DNA from: Phenylobacterium sp.
GTDB lineage: Bacteria; Pseudomonadota; Alphaproteobacteria; Caulobacterales; Caulobacteraceae
NCBI GenBank assembly: GCA_018001015.1
Contig: JAGNIV010000010.1
Coordinates: 65,718 to 129,717, forward strand
DNA length: 64,000 nucleotides
Reading direction: 5' to 3'
Below, one piece after another: positions 45,162-54,699 of this stretch. Numbering within the stretch: the stretch's first letter is position 1; each line of letters begins with the position of its first letter. Below the pieces are notes generated by a model. That model saw only the letters and a list, made by a program, of their open reading frames with translations, was not told where the DNA came from and searched no databases. The translations under genes were made by a program, and so were the position numbers.

Positions 45162-47255
45162 GTGAGCGCGCCGTTATCCATGCGGTTGGACGAGGCCACC
45201 GTCGCCGTGCGCGGCGTCACGGTCCCGCGACTCGGCGTGAGCCTGTTCGCCGCCCTGACCGCCGGACTGATTGTGCCCTGGAGCCATGCCGCGGGCTGGT
45301 TCGCCGTCAGCATGGCCCTGGAGACCTGGCTGTGGATCGCCACCCGATCCCAGGCCGGAGGGGGGGCGGTCCGGCATCGGGCGCGCGCCAACTTCGCGGT
45401 GAGTTTTGGCGCAATCTGCCTGTGGTGGCTGGCGCTGGGGATCATGTTCTGGAATTCCGACACCCTGGCCGGCCGGACCTGCGCCGCGATCTTGGTGGTG
45501 AGCCTGGTGGCCGTCACCATCCTGCTCTTCTATTCCACGCCGGTGATGTTCCTGGCGACCGGCGCCGCCCCCGCCATGTTCGCCCTGATCATCCTGGCGC
45601 AGGCCGAGGCCCAGACCTGGCTGCAGCTGGCGCCGGTGATCATGACCCTGACGCTCGCGATGATCTTCGTCGCCGGCCGGGCTATCGAAACGCCCTCGGC
45701 CCAGGAACAGCAGCGGGCGGTCAATGACAGCCTGCATCAATACCAGGTGCTGGCCGACAACATCACCGACATCATCGCCCGCACCGACCTGGAGGGCGTC
45801 CACACCTACCTGTCGCCCGCGGTGGAGAGCGTGCTGGGCTATCGGCCGGAGGAACTGGTCGGGGTGGCGCGTATCAACCTGGTGCATTCCGAGGATCATC
45901 CCAGCGCGCGGGCGGCCGTCGAGCGGATGATGGCCGACGTCCATCGGCGCGAGGTGATCACCACCCGTGTCAGGCACAAGGCCGGCCACTGGGTTTGGTT
46001 GCAGACCCACGCCAAGCTGGTCTGCGAGCACGGCGTCCCCGTGGGCGTCATCGACGTCAGCCGCGACATCACCGAGCAGGTGGCCAAGGACGCGGCCCTG
46101 CGCGAGGCCAAGGCCGAGGCCGAGAGCGCCACCCGCGCCAAGGCGGAGTTCCTCGCCAATATCAGCCACGAGATCCGCACGCCGATGAACGGGGTGCTGG
46201 GCGCCCTGCAGCTGCTGGAGAGCGAGCCGATCTCGCCCGAAGGCCGCGAATTGATGCGCCAGGCCGCCGACGCGGGCCTGATGCTGTCGCAACTGCTGAA
46301 CGACGTGCTGGACTTTTCCAAGATCGAGGCCGGACAGCTCGACCTCACGCCTGAGCCGATGGACGTCGGCGAGGCGCTCGACGCCGTCATGGCCCTGCTG
46401 GGCGGCCAGGCCCGCGCCAAGGGGGTCGCGCTGCGCCGCGAGACCGCCGGACAGGACCTGTGGATCGCCGCCGATCCGGTGCGCCTGCGCCAGGCGATGT
46501 TCAACCTGCTGGGCAACGCCATCAAGTTCACCCATCAGGGCCACGTCACCGCGCGCCTGGCTGTGACCCCCGCAGCCGACGGTCGGCGGCATGTGCGGCT
46601 GGAGGTCGAGGACACGGGAATCGGCATCGCGCCGGACGCCCAGCCCTTCCTGTTCGAGCGGTTCCGTCAGGCGGAGAGCTCCACCGCGCGGCGGTTCGGC
46701 GGGTCTGGCCTCGGCCTATCCATCACCCAGGCGCTGGCGCGGATGATGGGCGGGGAGATTTCGTTCACGAGCACCCAAGGCCAGGGGTCGACCTTCCGGC
46801 TGGACTTCGACGCTCCGTCGGCGGCTCCGGTCGTGGACCCGGCCATGGATGACGGCCTGCTGGAGGGCGTGCGCATCCTGCTGGTGGAGGACAACCCCAC
46901 CAACCGCCTTGTGGCCCGCACGCTGCTGACCCGGCTGCGCGCTCAGGTCGACGAGGCCGAGGACGGGCTGATCGGCCTGGCCGCCGCCCGCGACGGCGCC
47001 TACGACCTGATCCTGATGGACGTGCAGATGCCCAACATGGACGGCATCGAGGCCACGCGGGCGATCCGCGCCCTGCCGGGGAGCGCCGCCCAGACCCCGA
47101 TCATCGGCCTGACCGCCAACGTCATGACCCACCAGCAGGGAGCCTATCGCGCCGCCGGCATGAACGGGGTGGTGGCCAAGCCGATCGCGGTCGGCGCCCT
47201 GATCGGCGAGATCGCCCGGCTGCTGGGGCAGGACGACACCGCCATCGCAGTCTGA
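45162..47255 (+). CDS. membrane hybrid histidine kinase/response regulator
   Basis: A 697-residue protein with GTG start at 45162 (or ATG at 45180). About six membrane helices occupy residues 20-165. A PAS domain (about 180-305, with VHTYLSPAVESVLGYRPEELVG) follows, then the HisKA domain with phospho-His336 in NISHEIRTPMN, the HATPase domain with NAIKFTHQG and GSGLGLSI, and a receiver domain with Asp620 in LILMDVQMP. It can autophosphorylate and pass phosphate within itself, then to an HPt protein elsewhere. No response regulator or HPt gene is adjacent, so it is an orphan. Confidence 0.94.
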   Translation: MSAPLSMRLDEATVAVRGVTVPRLGVSLFAALTAGLIVPWSHAAGWFAVSMALETWLWIATRSQAGGGAVRHRARANFAVSFGAICLWWLALGIMFWNSDTLAGRTCAAILVVSLVAVTILLFYSTPVMFLATGAAPAMFALIILAQAEAQTWLQLAPVIMTLTLAMIFVAGRAIETPSAQEQQRAVNDSLHQYQVLADNITDIIARTDLEGVHTYLSPAVESVLGYRPEELVGVARINLVHSEDHPSARAAVERMMADVHRREVITTRVRHKAGHWVWLQTHAKLVCEHGVPVGVIDVSRDITEQVAKDAALREAKAEAESATRAKAEFLANISHEIRTPMNGVLGALQLLESEPISPEGRELMRQAADAGLMLSQLLNDVLDFSKIEAGQLDLTPEPMDVGEALDAVMALLGGQARAKGVALRRETAGQDLWIAADPVRLRQAMFNLLGNAIKFTHQGHVTARLAVTPAADGRRHVRLEVEDTGIGIAPDAQPFLFERFRQAESSTARRFGGSGLGLSITQALARMMGGEISFTSTQGQGSTFRLDFDAPSAAPVVDPAMDDGLLEGVRILLVEDNPTNRLVARTLLTRLRAQVDEAEDGLIGLAAARDGAYDLILMDVQMPNMDGIEATRAIRALPGSAAQTPIIGLTANVMTHQQGAYRAAGMNGVVAKPIAVGALIGEIARLLGQDDTAIAV

Positions 47256-47296
47256 AAATAGAGGACAGACGGGGCAGGGCGGCGTATCGGCCCGCC

Positions 47297-48103
47297 ATGA
47301 CCGAGCTCTTCTTCGACCTGCAGCCGACCCATAACCCGCACCGCTGGTTCATGCCCCTGACGCCGGCCGTCTGCGTGGGGCCCCCCGACAGCCTCTTCAT
47401 GTACGGCGGCATCGGCCTGGCCAGCGCCATCGCGGCCATGGAGCGGACCTGCGGGCGGCCGGTGATCTGGGCCACGGCCCAGTATCTCTCCTATGCGCGG
47501 CCGGGCTCGGTGGTGGATCTGGATGTCCGGGTGCCCGTGCAGGGCAAATACAACAGCCAGGCCCGGGTGATCGGCCACGTCGGCGACCAGGAGATCTTCA
47601 CCGTCAACGCGGCCCTCGGCGCGCGGCCCAGCACCGTCTCCCATCAGTGGGTGAGCATGCCCGACATGCCGCCGCCGGAGGACTGCGAGCGCTCCGTGCT
47701 CTGGGGCGACCAGGAGGACAACCTCAACGGCCGCCTCGACGTGCGCATGGCCAAGGGCCGCTATGGCGAGGGCCCGCGCACCGGCCAGCTCAGCGCCGAT
47801 GGCCGCCTGGTGATGTGGATCAAGCCGGTGGAGGATTACGAGGTCGACGCCAGCATGCTGGCGATCATGGCCGACTACGTGCCCTCCGGCGTCGGCGCGG
47901 CGCTTGGCAAGCCCGGCGGCGGCAACAGCCTGGACAACACCCTGCGCATCCGCCGGATCGTGCCCACCCAGTGGGTGCTCTGCGACATCCAGATCACCGG
48001 CATCCACGGCGGCTTCGCCCACGGCGTGATGAACCTGTTCGCGCAGGACGGAGAACTGATGGCCACCGCCAGCCAGTCGGTGATCGTGCGGATGATGGAC
48101 TGA
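47297..48103 (+). CDS. acyl-CoA thioesterase, double hotdog (TesB-like)
   Basis: A 268-residue protein with two hotdog halves. The first contains GGIGLASAIAAMERTCGRP and WATAQYLSYARPGSVVDLDV; the second WALCD-type segment reads VPTQWVLCDIQITGIHGGFAHGVMNLFAQDGELMATASQ, the classic TesB C-terminal motif with the catalytic Asp and Gln-rich strand. It hydrolyses acyl-CoA thioesters. It starts 41 bases after the histidine kinase gene. Confidence 0.85.
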   Translation: MTELFFDLQPTHNPHRWFMPLTPAVCVGPPDSLFMYGGIGLASAIAAMERTCGRPVIWATAQYLSYARPGSVVDLDVRVPVQGKYNSQARVIGHVGDQEIFTVNAALGARPSTVSHQWVSMPDMPPPEDCERSVLWGDQEDNLNGRLDVRMAKGRYGEGPRTGQLSADGRLVMWIKPVEDYEVDASMLAIMADYVPSGVGAALGKPGGGNSLDNTLRIRRIVPTQWVLCDIQITGIHGGFAHGVMNLFAQDGELMATASQSVIVRMMD

Positions 48104-48112
48104 TAAAAACCC

Positions 48113-48240
48113 GCTCATCCCGGCGAAGGCCGGGACCCAGATGCATCTCCGGCGACCGGATATGATCGTGAGACGGCGTTTCGGTCAGCCTTGAGCGTGG
48201 CGTGGGTTTCACCTGGATCCCGGCCTTCGCCGGGACGAGC
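48113..48240. repeat. palindromic intergenic repeat, family B copy 1
   Basis: Starts GCTCATCCCGGCGAAGGCC and ends with the reverse complement, GGCCTTCGCCGGGACGAGC, with GGGACCCAG and CTGGATCCC inside. A central spacer of about 65 bp contains no gene. It lies between two convergent genes. Its sequence is very close to the element at 62425-62540. Confidence 0.8.
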
Positions 48241-48251
48241 GGTAGGCTGGA

Positions 48252-49670
48252 TCAGCGCTTTGGGCGCGCTGGCGACCCCGCGCGGATCACATGCAGGGCG
48301 TTCAGCGCGTCCTCCACGTCCTCCACCGTGTTTCGGAAGCTCGGCGTCAGACGGACGTGGCGTTCGGCGTAGGGCGAGACCGAGCCGATGATCCTGTAGG
48401 TCCGAAGCCGCCGGCTGACTCCGTCGGAGGACAGGCCATCGACATCGAAGGCGACGATACCGGCCGAGAGCCGAGGGTCGCGCGGCGTGCGAAGGCGGAT
48501 GTGCGGCATCTGCGCCATGCCCTCCTTCAGGCGGCCGGCCAGCTCCACGGTGCGGTTGCGGATATTGGTCTTGCCCACCTGCTGGTGGAAACCGAAGGCC
48601 TCGCTCAGGGCCCAGACATGCTCGAAGGCCTTGAAGCCGCCGGGCGTCATCCGCGCTCCGGTTGTGGGCCCAGGATCGTAGCCTCCGAGCCAGGCGGAGT
48701 AGGCGCCCTCCGCCAGGAAGCTCGGAACAGTCGGTTCGACCCGCGACCAGCCGAGCGGGGTGCCGAAGATCACCCCGGTGCCCCGCGGCCCAAACAGCCA
48801 CTTGTGGCAACCCGCCACCAGGAAGTCGCAGCCGAGCTGGGGCAGGCTCGTATCTTCAACGCCGAAGCCGTGCACCCCGTCCACGCAGAACAGCACCCTC
48901 TCATGCGGCGCGCGGCCGGCGTTGATGGGGATCAGCGCGTCGGCGATGGCGCGGATCGGCATCTTCAGGCCGGTGGAGGAATGGACCCAGGTCAGGGCCA
49001 ACACCCGGGTTCGAGGCCCGATATTGGCCACGATCCGCCCGACGATCTGCTCGACGGTCACGGTCTCGACGCGGTCGAACAGGCTGATCTTGCGCACCGT
49101 GCCGCCACCCCGCAGGGCGGCCAGGCGCAGGCTCTCGTGGGTGACATAGTAGTCGTGGGTGGTGGTCAGGACTTCCTGGCCGTAGCGGAGGCCGAGGCCG
49201 TTGTAGAGCAGACCGATGCCGGCCGTGGTGCTCTCGCACAGAGCGACGTTTTGGGCTGGCACGCCGAAATAGGTCCCGGCGGCGGCGCGAGCGGCGTTCT
49301 GCAGGGGCCGGTTGTTCCTCTCCAGATAGCGTACCGGATTGGCGTCCAGGCCTCGGCGATGGCGGTCGATGGCGTCGCGCACCGGCTTGGGGTTCGAGGC
49401 GAACAGCATTGCGGAGAGATCGACCTCGCCCCAGTCCAGCGCCCACTGGCCGCGCACCCAGGTCCAGTCGACGGTCCCCGGCGCGGGCGGCGAAGTGGCC
49501 TCAGGGGCGGTAGGAGCATGCGGCTCGCCATCGGCGAAGTCGGGATCGGTGGGGGCCTCGGTCTCCTGCGCGAGAGCGACGGGCGCCAGGGCGGCGGCGC
49601 CCAGCGCCAGGCCCGAGCGCGCCAGCAGGTCACGCCGGCTGGGCGCGTCGCCGCGGGATCTAGAAGCCAT
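48252..49670 (-). CDS. Tat-exported class V aminotransferase-like enzyme
   Basis: A 472-residue PLP protein. SRRDLLARSGLALGAAALAPVALA at the N-terminus is a twin-arginine signal. A Pro/Ala/Thr-rich linker (35-67) leads into the aminotransferase fold. The Schiff-base lysine is Lys290 in GCHKWLFGPRG and the pyridine-N aspartate Asp264 in CVDGVHGFG. YLERNNRPLQNAARAAAG and CESTTAGIGLLYNG are family signatures, nearest to isopenicillin-N-epimerase and cysteine desulphurase-like proteins. Secreted class V enzymes are uncommon; the function is unclear. Confidence 0.85.
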   Translation of the reverse strand: MASRSRGDAPSRRDLLARSGLALGAAALAPVALAQETEAPTDPDFADGEPHAPTAPEATSPPAPGTVDWTWVRGQWALDWGEVDLSAMLFASNPKPVRDAIDRHRRGLDANPVRYLERNNRPLQNAARAAAGTYFGVPAQNVALCESTTAGIGLLYNGLGLRYGQEVLTTTHDYYVTHESLRLAALRGGGTVRKISLFDRVETVTVEQIVGRIVANIGPRTRVLALTWVHSSTGLKMPIRAIADALIPINAGRAPHERVLFCVDGVHGFGVEDTSLPQLGCDFLVAGCHKWLFGPRGTGVIFGTPLGWSRVEPTVPSFLAEGAYSAWLGGYDPGPTTGARMTPGGFKAFEHVWALSEAFGFHQQVGKTNIRNRTVELAGRLKEGMAQMPHIRLRTPRDPRLSAGIVAFDVDGLSSDGVSRRLRTYRIIGSVSPYAERHVRLTPSFRNTVEDVEDALNALHVIRAGSPARPKR

Positions 49671-49789
49671 GGTTCCCCCTTTTGGCCCATCCTGGCGGAC
49701 GGGCCGAGGAGGATAGTCAGGTCAGGGGCGGCAGCGTTCACCCTGTTTCTTGTGCAGGATGAATCAGCGACCAGCCCTACCCGGCAGGG

Positions 49790-50533
49790 TTAGCCGAACT
49801 TCTCCAGATCCTCGTCGGAGATCTCATAGTCGCCATAGACGCTCTGGACGTCGTCGTCGTCTTCCAGGGCGTCCAGCAGTTTCATCAGCGTGCCGACGGA
49901 GTCGCCGCTGATCGGCGTGCCGCCCTTGGCGCGCCAGATGATCTTGGTGGACTTGGCCTCGCCCAGGCTGGCCTCAAGCGCGGCCGCCACCTCGGCGAAA
50001 GACTCGTAGGCGGTGAAGATGGTGTGGCCCTCCTCGTCGGACTCCACATCCTCGGCGCCGGCCTCGATGGCGGCCTCCATCACCTTGTCCTCGCTGCCGA
50101 CCTTGGCCGGATAGACGATCTGGCCCAGGCGATCGAACATAAAAGCCACCGAACCGGTGGCGCCCATATTGCCGCCGTTCTTGGAGAAGGTGGACCGGAT
50201 GTTGGCCGCGGCGCGGTTGCGGTTGTCGGTCAGGCCTTCGACGATCAGGGCCACGCCGCCCGGGCCGAAGCCCTCGTAGCGCACTTCGTCATAGGACTCA
50301 GCGTCGCCGCCCGCCCCCTTCTTGATGGCCCGGTCGATGTTGTCCTTGGGCATGGACTCGGCCTTGGCGTTGGCCACGGCCAGGCGCAGGCGGGCGTTCA
50401 TGGTGGGGTCGGCAAGGCCCGACTTGGCGGCCACAGTGATCTCGCGCGACAGCTTGGAGAACAGCTTGGAACGCACCGCGTCGGCGCGCCCTTTGCGGTG
50501 CATGATGTTCTTGAACTTGGAATGTCCGGCCAT
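49790..50533 (-). CDS. yebC: YebC/PmpR-family protein
   Basis: A 247-residue protein. [23 protein letters not shown] and [28 protein letters not shown] are unmistakable YebC signatures, followed by [22 protein letters not shown]. The family binds DNA or ribosomes (also related to translation of proline stretches) and is often next to ruvC; here ruvC is 8.8 kb away, so the pair is separated. ATG at 50533. Confidence 0.96.
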   Translation of the reverse strand: MAGHSKFKNIMHRKGRADAVRSKLFSKLSREITVAAKSGLADPTMNARLRLAVANAKAESMPKDNIDRAIKKGAGGDAESYDEVRYEGFGPGGVALIVEGLTDNRNRAAANIRSTFSKNGGNMGATGSVAFMFDRLGQIVYPAKVGSEDKVMEAAIEAGAEDVESDEEGHTIFTAYESFAEVAAALEASLGEAKSTKIIWRAKGGTPISGDSVGTLMKLLDALEDDDDVQSVYGDYEISDEDLEKFG

Positions 50534-50650
50534 GATGTGGTCTGTTGTTCTCGTTCAGGCGGTTCTTGTTGGGTTGAGGGCTTCTAACGCCAGGGGGCGA
50601 GGAAGGCCAGCGGGGGAGGAACCTCCCCAATTTCGAAGGGTTTGAGTGGC

Positions 50651-50872
50651 ATGAAAGAACAGTACGAACCGATGAGCGACTATGCCGAGGCGTGGGACGG
50701 ATCCCTCGTCTACGGCAAGGAGTCGCGTCGGACGGGGTTGGGCCCGGTGGCCGCGTCGAGCGCCATGTTCGGAACGTTCCTGCTGGGCGTCCTGGTGGGC
50801 GTGGGCGTGATGGTGTTGCTGCGCCAGCTGGACGACGCCAACGACGGCGGCGTTATTCTGCGCCGGGTTTAA
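50651..50872 (+). CDS. small single-pass membrane protein
   Basis: A 73-residue protein from ATG 50651 (MKEQYEPMSDYAEAWDGSL), with one hydrophobic segment (about 37-57, AASSAMFGTFLLGVLVGVGVMVLL), then a short acidic tail. A TTG 9 bases upstream in frame is possible, but GAAGGG fits better with the ATG. No family is recognised. It is divergent from yebC. Confidence 0.6.
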   Translation: MKEQYEPMSDYAEAWDGSLVYGKESRRTGLGPVAASSAMFGTFLLGVLVGVGVMVLLRQLDDANDGGVILRRV

Positions 50873-50888
50873 GGCGCGTTGTCGGGGG

Positions 50889-51469
50889 TCATACCGGCTC
50901 GCAGTCGATCTGAAGGATCGCCCCGTCTCTGAGGGCGTAGATCGCGTCCTGCGGGACCGGGAGGGTCAGCAGCTCCGCCCGCGGCAGCTTGCCGTAGATG
51001 CCCCGCAGGAACCGCCCGCTAGCCCGTGGGAGACGAGGATGATGTTTTCATCACCCTCCACCGAGGCCAGCCAGGCCGCCAGCCGGTCCCAGATGACCTC
51101 AAAGCTCTCCCCGTCGGGCGACTGGAAGTAGCGGTCCGGATAGGGGACGTCCTGCGGTCGCCGGGCTTCCAATTCATCGATCAGCAGGCCGTCCCAGGAC
51201 CCCATGCTGACCTCGGCTACGCGCGGGTCGAGGCTGGGCGTCAGGGTTCCCCCCATCGCTTGGCGGATGAGGTCGGCCGTCTGCCGGGCCCGGCCGAGCG
51301 GGCTGGCCACCATCCGCCAGCCCGTGGTGTCGGGGACCAGCCGGTTCAGCAGTTCCCCCATCCGCCGCGCCTGGGCCTGACCAAGCGCGGTGAGGGGCGA
51401 GTCCGACGCGCCCTGATAGCGGCGCGCCAGGTTCGACTCCGTCTGGCCGTGACGGACGAGATAGATCAC
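50889..51469 (-). pseudogene. frameshifted histidine phosphatase (phosphoglycerate mutase family)
   Basis: The frame starts at GTG 51469 with LVRHGQTESN (catalytic His) and continues past ILVSHGLA, the second His motif. After that the frame gives Cys/Ser/Gly-rich nonsense and stops at 50966. One base inserted near 51013-51022 restores GRFLRGIYGKLPRAELLTL, then ending QIDCEPV and a stop at 50889-50891. So a one-base deletion, sequencing error or assembly fault interrupts the last third. The gene overlaps the SDR gene by 4 bases (GTGA). Confidence 0.8.
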
Positions 51470-52251
51470 CGCTTGCGGCGCACGACCGGGTGAGAGGAGG
51501 ACAGGCCGCCGTCCACCACGATAGCCTGCCCATTGACGTAGGACGCCTCGTCGCTGGCCAGGAACAGCGCCGCATTGGCGATCTCGATGGGCACGCCGCC
51601 GCGGGTCATCGGGTTGAGCTGGCCGATCTTGTCCTCGTTGCCGCGCGCTCGCGCGCCATCGAAGATCGGCTGGGTCATGCCAGTCTCGATCAGGCCAGGG
51701 CAGATGGCGTTGACCCGCACGCCCGTGCCGTAGAACTCGTTGGCCGAGGTCTGGGCCAGGTTGATCACGCCGGCCTTCGACGCCGAATAGGGCGAGCCGC
51801 CAGCACCGGACCGGATGCCCGCCACCGAGGCGGTGCAGATGATCGACCCCTTGCCCTTGGGGATCATCACCCGGCTGGCGTGCTTCACCAGCAGGAAGGC
51901 CCCGATCAGGTTGACCCGCAGGATCTCGCTCCAGAAGGCGCCGTCCTGATCGTCGAAGCCGGTCCAGCCGCCGGAGATGCCGGCATTGGCCCAGGCCACG
52001 TCGAGACCGCCGTATTCCGAGACGGCCCTGGCCACGAGGCTGGCGACGAAGGCTTCGTCCCCGGCGTCGCCCGCCACCGAGACGGCCTTGCCCCCCGCGT
52101 CGGTGACCATCTTCGCGGTCTCGTGGACGGTGTCCATCTTGTCGGCCAGGACCAGGCTGGCGCCCTCCTGGGCGAACAGGACCGAGGCCGCGCGGCCGAT
52201 GCCGGAGCCCGCGCCTGTGATGATGGCGCTCTTGCCGGAAAGACGTCCCAT
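51466..52251 (-). CDS. short-chain dehydrogenase/reductase
   Basis: A 261-residue enzyme starting at 52251 ([20 protein letters not shown]); the long frame upstream belongs to another gene region. TGAGSGIG is the NAD(P) loop and NAG appears in AWANAGISG; the catalytic Tyr and Lys are in YSASKAG, Ser just before in CTASVAG. The final VDGG motif is typical. Substrate unknown. It is followed by the frameshifted phosphatase and preceded by the DUF3995 gene. Confidence 0.93.
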   Translation of the reverse strand: MGRLSGKSAIITGAGSGIGRAASVLFAQEGASLVLADKMDTVHETAKMVTDAGGKAVSVAGDAGDEAFVASLVARAVSEYGGLDVAWANAGISGGWTGFDDQDGAFWSEILRVNLIGAFLLVKHASRVMIPKGKGSIICTASVAGIRSGAGGSPYSASKAGVINLAQTSANEFYGTGVRVNAICPGLIETGMTQPIFDGARARGNEDKIGQLNPMTRGGVPIEIANAALFLASDEASYVNGQAIVVDGGLSSSHPVVRRKR

Positions 52252-52283
52252 GGGAATTCCTTTGTTCTGAATGCTGCCCGGCC

Positions 52284-52718
52284 TCAGCCGAGGATGAAAT
52301 TGACCACCAGCCCGGCCGCGATCAGCAGGCAGAGCGGTGAATAGTAGAGGCGGTTGAGCCGGTAGAAGCTGGTGGCCCGGGCGCGGCGCCAGAGGGCCGG
52401 GACATAACCCGCGACCCCGCGAGCCAGGAAGACGAAGGTCAGGCCAAGATAGGCGAGCGCGAAGGCCGGCCGCCAGGGGCCGTCCCAGGCCTCGACGCTG
52501 AACATCAGCACCGTCAGGGCGCCGCCGAGGATGGCGCTGGCCACCAGGACGGTCAGCCAGGTCGGCGGCAGGCCCGCGCCGGGACGCGCGCCCATCACCT
52601 TGTCCGACAGCGACACCGGGTCCTTGCCCGGCCAGTAGATCCCGGCCGCCCAGGCGAAGTGGAGAAGGCTGATGGCGGTCAGCACCGCCGCCAGGGTCAG
52701 GGCGACGGGGTTGGTCAC
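52284..52718 (-). CDS. DUF3995 membrane protein
   Basis: A 144-residue protein with about four hydrophobic helices ([19 protein letters not shown], then near 55-75, 84-103 and 122-142). [18 protein letters not shown] matches DUF3995, a small uncharacterised family. GTG start overlaps the stop of the hydrolase gene by 4 bases, so the two are co-translated. Confidence 0.75.
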   Translation of the reverse strand: MTNPVALTLAAVLTAISLLHFAWAAGIYWPGKDPVSLSDKVMGARPGAGLPPTWLTVLVASAILGGALTVLMFSVEAWDGPWRPAFALAYLGLTFVFLARGVAGYVPALWRRARATSFYRLNRLYYSPLCLLIAAGLVVNFILG

Positions 52719-53548
52719 TTGCTCTTGGCCACCGCGGCCAGGATGGCGTCGGCGACGATGTCATGGAGGGCCGGCGGCAGGTCGTGGCCCATGCCGGGGA
52801 TCACCCGCAGCTCGGCGCCTGGAATGGCGGCGGCCGTCGCCTCGCCGCCGCGGAGGGGCACCAGGGGATCGTCGGCGCCGTGCAGGACCACGGTGGGAAC
52901 CTTGAGCTTCTTCAGCGCCTCGGTCCGGTCGCCATAGGCGCGGATCGCGGCCATCTGGCGGGCCGAGCCCGTGGGGTTGAAGGCGCGGCCATGCTCGGCG
53001 ATCACCCGCTCGCGCAGGGCGCCTTCGGGCCAGGGATAGCCCGGGCTGCCGATCGTGGCGGCGTTGGCGACGCCGTGGGCGATGAAGCCCTCGCGGTCGG
53101 TTTCGGGATCGGGCGGCGCCACGGTCAGCACCGCGCCGGCCTCCGGCGTCGGGTCCAGGGTGCCCGGCGCGCCGCTGGCCGACATGATCGAGGTCAGGGA
53201 CAGCACACGGTCGGGATGCTCGATGGCGATCACCTGGCTGATCATTCCGCCCATGGAGACGCCGGCGATATGAGCCTTGTCCACGCCCACCGCGTCCAGC
53301 ACGGCCATGGCGTCGTCGCCCATGTCGGACAGGGTGTAGGCCTGGCCCGGCTGGAACCAGGTGGAGAGACCGGTGTCGCGGTTGTCCATGCGGATGGCGC
53401 GGAAGCCCTGGGCGGTCAGCTTGGCGCAGAAGGCTTCGGGCCATCGGGTCATCTGGGAACCCAGGCCGTTGACCAGCAGGATGGTCTCCGGGCCGGAGCC
53501 GAACACCTCGTACTCGATCGCCACGGCGCCGTTCTTGGCCTTGGGCAT
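52715..53548 (-). CDS. alpha/beta hydrolase
   Basis: A 277-residue protein. [15 protein letters not shown] has the oxyanion region, [10 protein letters not shown] the nucleophile elbow (Ser98), [12 protein letters not shown] the acid, and [10 protein letters not shown] the histidine. [11 protein letters not shown] follows the first strand. Likely a soluble carboxylesterase or lactonase. It starts at 53548 and overlaps the DUF3995 gene at its stop. Confidence 0.9.
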   Translation of the reverse strand: MPKAKNGAVAIEYEVFGSGPETILLVNGLGSQMTRWPEAFCAKLTAQGFRAIRMDNRDTGLSTWFQPGQAYTLSDMGDDAMAVLDAVGVDKAHIAGVSMGGMISQVIAIEHPDRVLSLTSIMSASGAPGTLDPTPEAGAVLTVAPPDPETDREGFIAHGVANAATIGSPGYPWPEGALRERVIAEHGRAFNPTGSARQMAAIRAYGDRTEALKKLKVPTVVLHGADDPLVPLRGGEATAAAIPGAELRVIPGMGHDLPPALHDIVADAILAAVAKSK

Positions 53549-53565
53549 GGATGTTCTCCCTAAGT

Positions 53566-53690
53566 GTCATCCCGGTTTCCGCGTAGGCGGAAGACCGGGA
53601 CCCATACTCACCGATTTTTCCGTAGAGTCCCGCGAGAGTCCCGCGCATCTGGGTCCCGGACAAGCCGCTCGCGCGGCTATCCGGGATGAC
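53566..53690. repeat. palindromic intergenic repeat, mixed type
   Basis: Begins GTCATCCCGGTTTCCGCG and ends CCGGGATGAC, with GACCGGGACCCA near one arm and CTGGGTCCCGGA near the other. The ends match the family A outer arms. The centre has two GAGTCCCGCG direct repeats. It lies between two co-directional minus-strand genes, upstream of the hydrolase start. Confidence 0.7.
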
Positions 53691-53701
53691 AGATGAGCTG
53701 C

Positions 53702-54667
53702 TTAGGGCACCATCACCACGCGGCCGACGGCGGCGCGGCTTTCGATATAGGCGTGGGCGGCGGCGGCTTCCGACAGGGGGAAGACCCGGTCGATGACCAC
53801 TTCCAGCTCGCCCTTGGCGGCGTCGTTGATCAGTCTCTGGACGTTGTCGTGCACGCGGTCGGTGCCGATCTCGGCGCCGAGGAACACGCCCGAGACGGAG
53901 CGGTTGCCGCCCATCAGTGAACCGACGTCGACGACCATGGGCTCGCGTCCGGCATTGCCCACCAGGGAAACCCGGCCGCGATAGGCCAGGGAATTGATCG
54001 AGCCCTGCAGGGTGGAGCCGCCGACCGAGTCGACGACGACGTCGGCGCCCTTGTTGTCGGTCAGGCGGCGGACCTCCTTGGCGACATCGTGCTTCGTGTA
54101 GTTGATGCCGTGGTCGAGACCCAGGCGCTTCAGCTTCTCCAGGCGCTCGTCGGAGGAGGCGGTGGCCAGGATCAGGCCCGCGCCGGCCCGCTTGGCCAGC
54201 TGGATGGCGGCGACGCCCACGCCCGAGGCGCCGGCCTGGATCAGGACGGTGTCGCCCTTCTTCATGCGGCCGAATTCGAACAGGCAGTCATCGGCGGTGC
54301 CGAAGGTCACCGGAATCGCGGCGGCCATCTTCACGTCGTAGCCGTCCGGGATGACCCAGCAGTTGCGGGCGGCGACGGCGCGCAGGGCGGCGTGGCTGCC
54401 GTAGTTCATCAGCGTCGCCACCTTCTGGCCGACCTTCAGATGTTCGACCTCGGGGCCGACCTCGATGATGGTCCCGGCGGCCTGGTAGCCCACCACATGC
54501 GGCTTGGTGACCAGTTGGCCGCCGAAGCGGCTCAGGACGTCACCGCCCTCGATGGCGATGGCCTCGACCGCGATGATCACACCCTTGGGGTGGCACTGCG
54601 GATCCGAAACGTCCTCATATTTCAGGACTTCGGGCCCGCCGTTCTCGTAATAGACCGCAGCCTTCAT
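53702..54667 (-). CDS. zinc-type quinone oxidoreductase/alcohol dehydrogenase
   Basis: A 321-residue MDR protein. The N-terminal GroES-like half begins MKAAVYYENGGPEVLKYEDV, and QAGASGVGVAAIQLAKRAG supplies the NADPH-binding GxxGVG motif. It lacks a cysteine/histidine cluster for structural zinc, so it looks like an NADPH quinone reductase or crotonyl-CoA reductase-type enzyme. It is divergent from the VOC gene, with a shared 96-base control region. Confidence 0.9.
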   Translation of the reverse strand: MKAAVYYENGGPEVLKYEDVSDPQCHPKGVIIAVEAIAIEGGDVLSRFGGQLVTKPHVVGYQAAGTIIEVGPEVEHLKVGQKVATLMNYGSHAALRAVAARNCWVIPDGYDVKMAAAIPVTFGTADDCLFEFGRMKKGDTVLIQAGASGVGVAAIQLAKRAGAGLILATASSDERLEKLKRLGLDHGINYTKHDVAKEVRRLTDNKGADVVVDSVGGSTLQGSINSLAYRGRVSLVGNAGREPMVVDVGSLMGGNRSVSGVFLGAEIGTDRVHDNVQRLINDAAKGELEVVIDRVFPLSEAAAAHAYIESRAAVGRVVMVP

Positions 54668-54687
54668 GGGACTCTCCTAATGAATTA

Positions 54688-54699
54688 AAACAAATGTTT
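54688..54699. promoter_or_regulatory. AAAC-N4-GTTT dyad, possible operator
   Basis: The sequence AAAC AAAT GTTT lies between the divergent oxidoreductase and VOC genes, followed at once by TTGACT (54698-54703), a possible -35 box. The GTTT-type half-sites resemble FadR/PsrA-like operators. A bidirectional control site is inferred. Confidence 0.35.
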
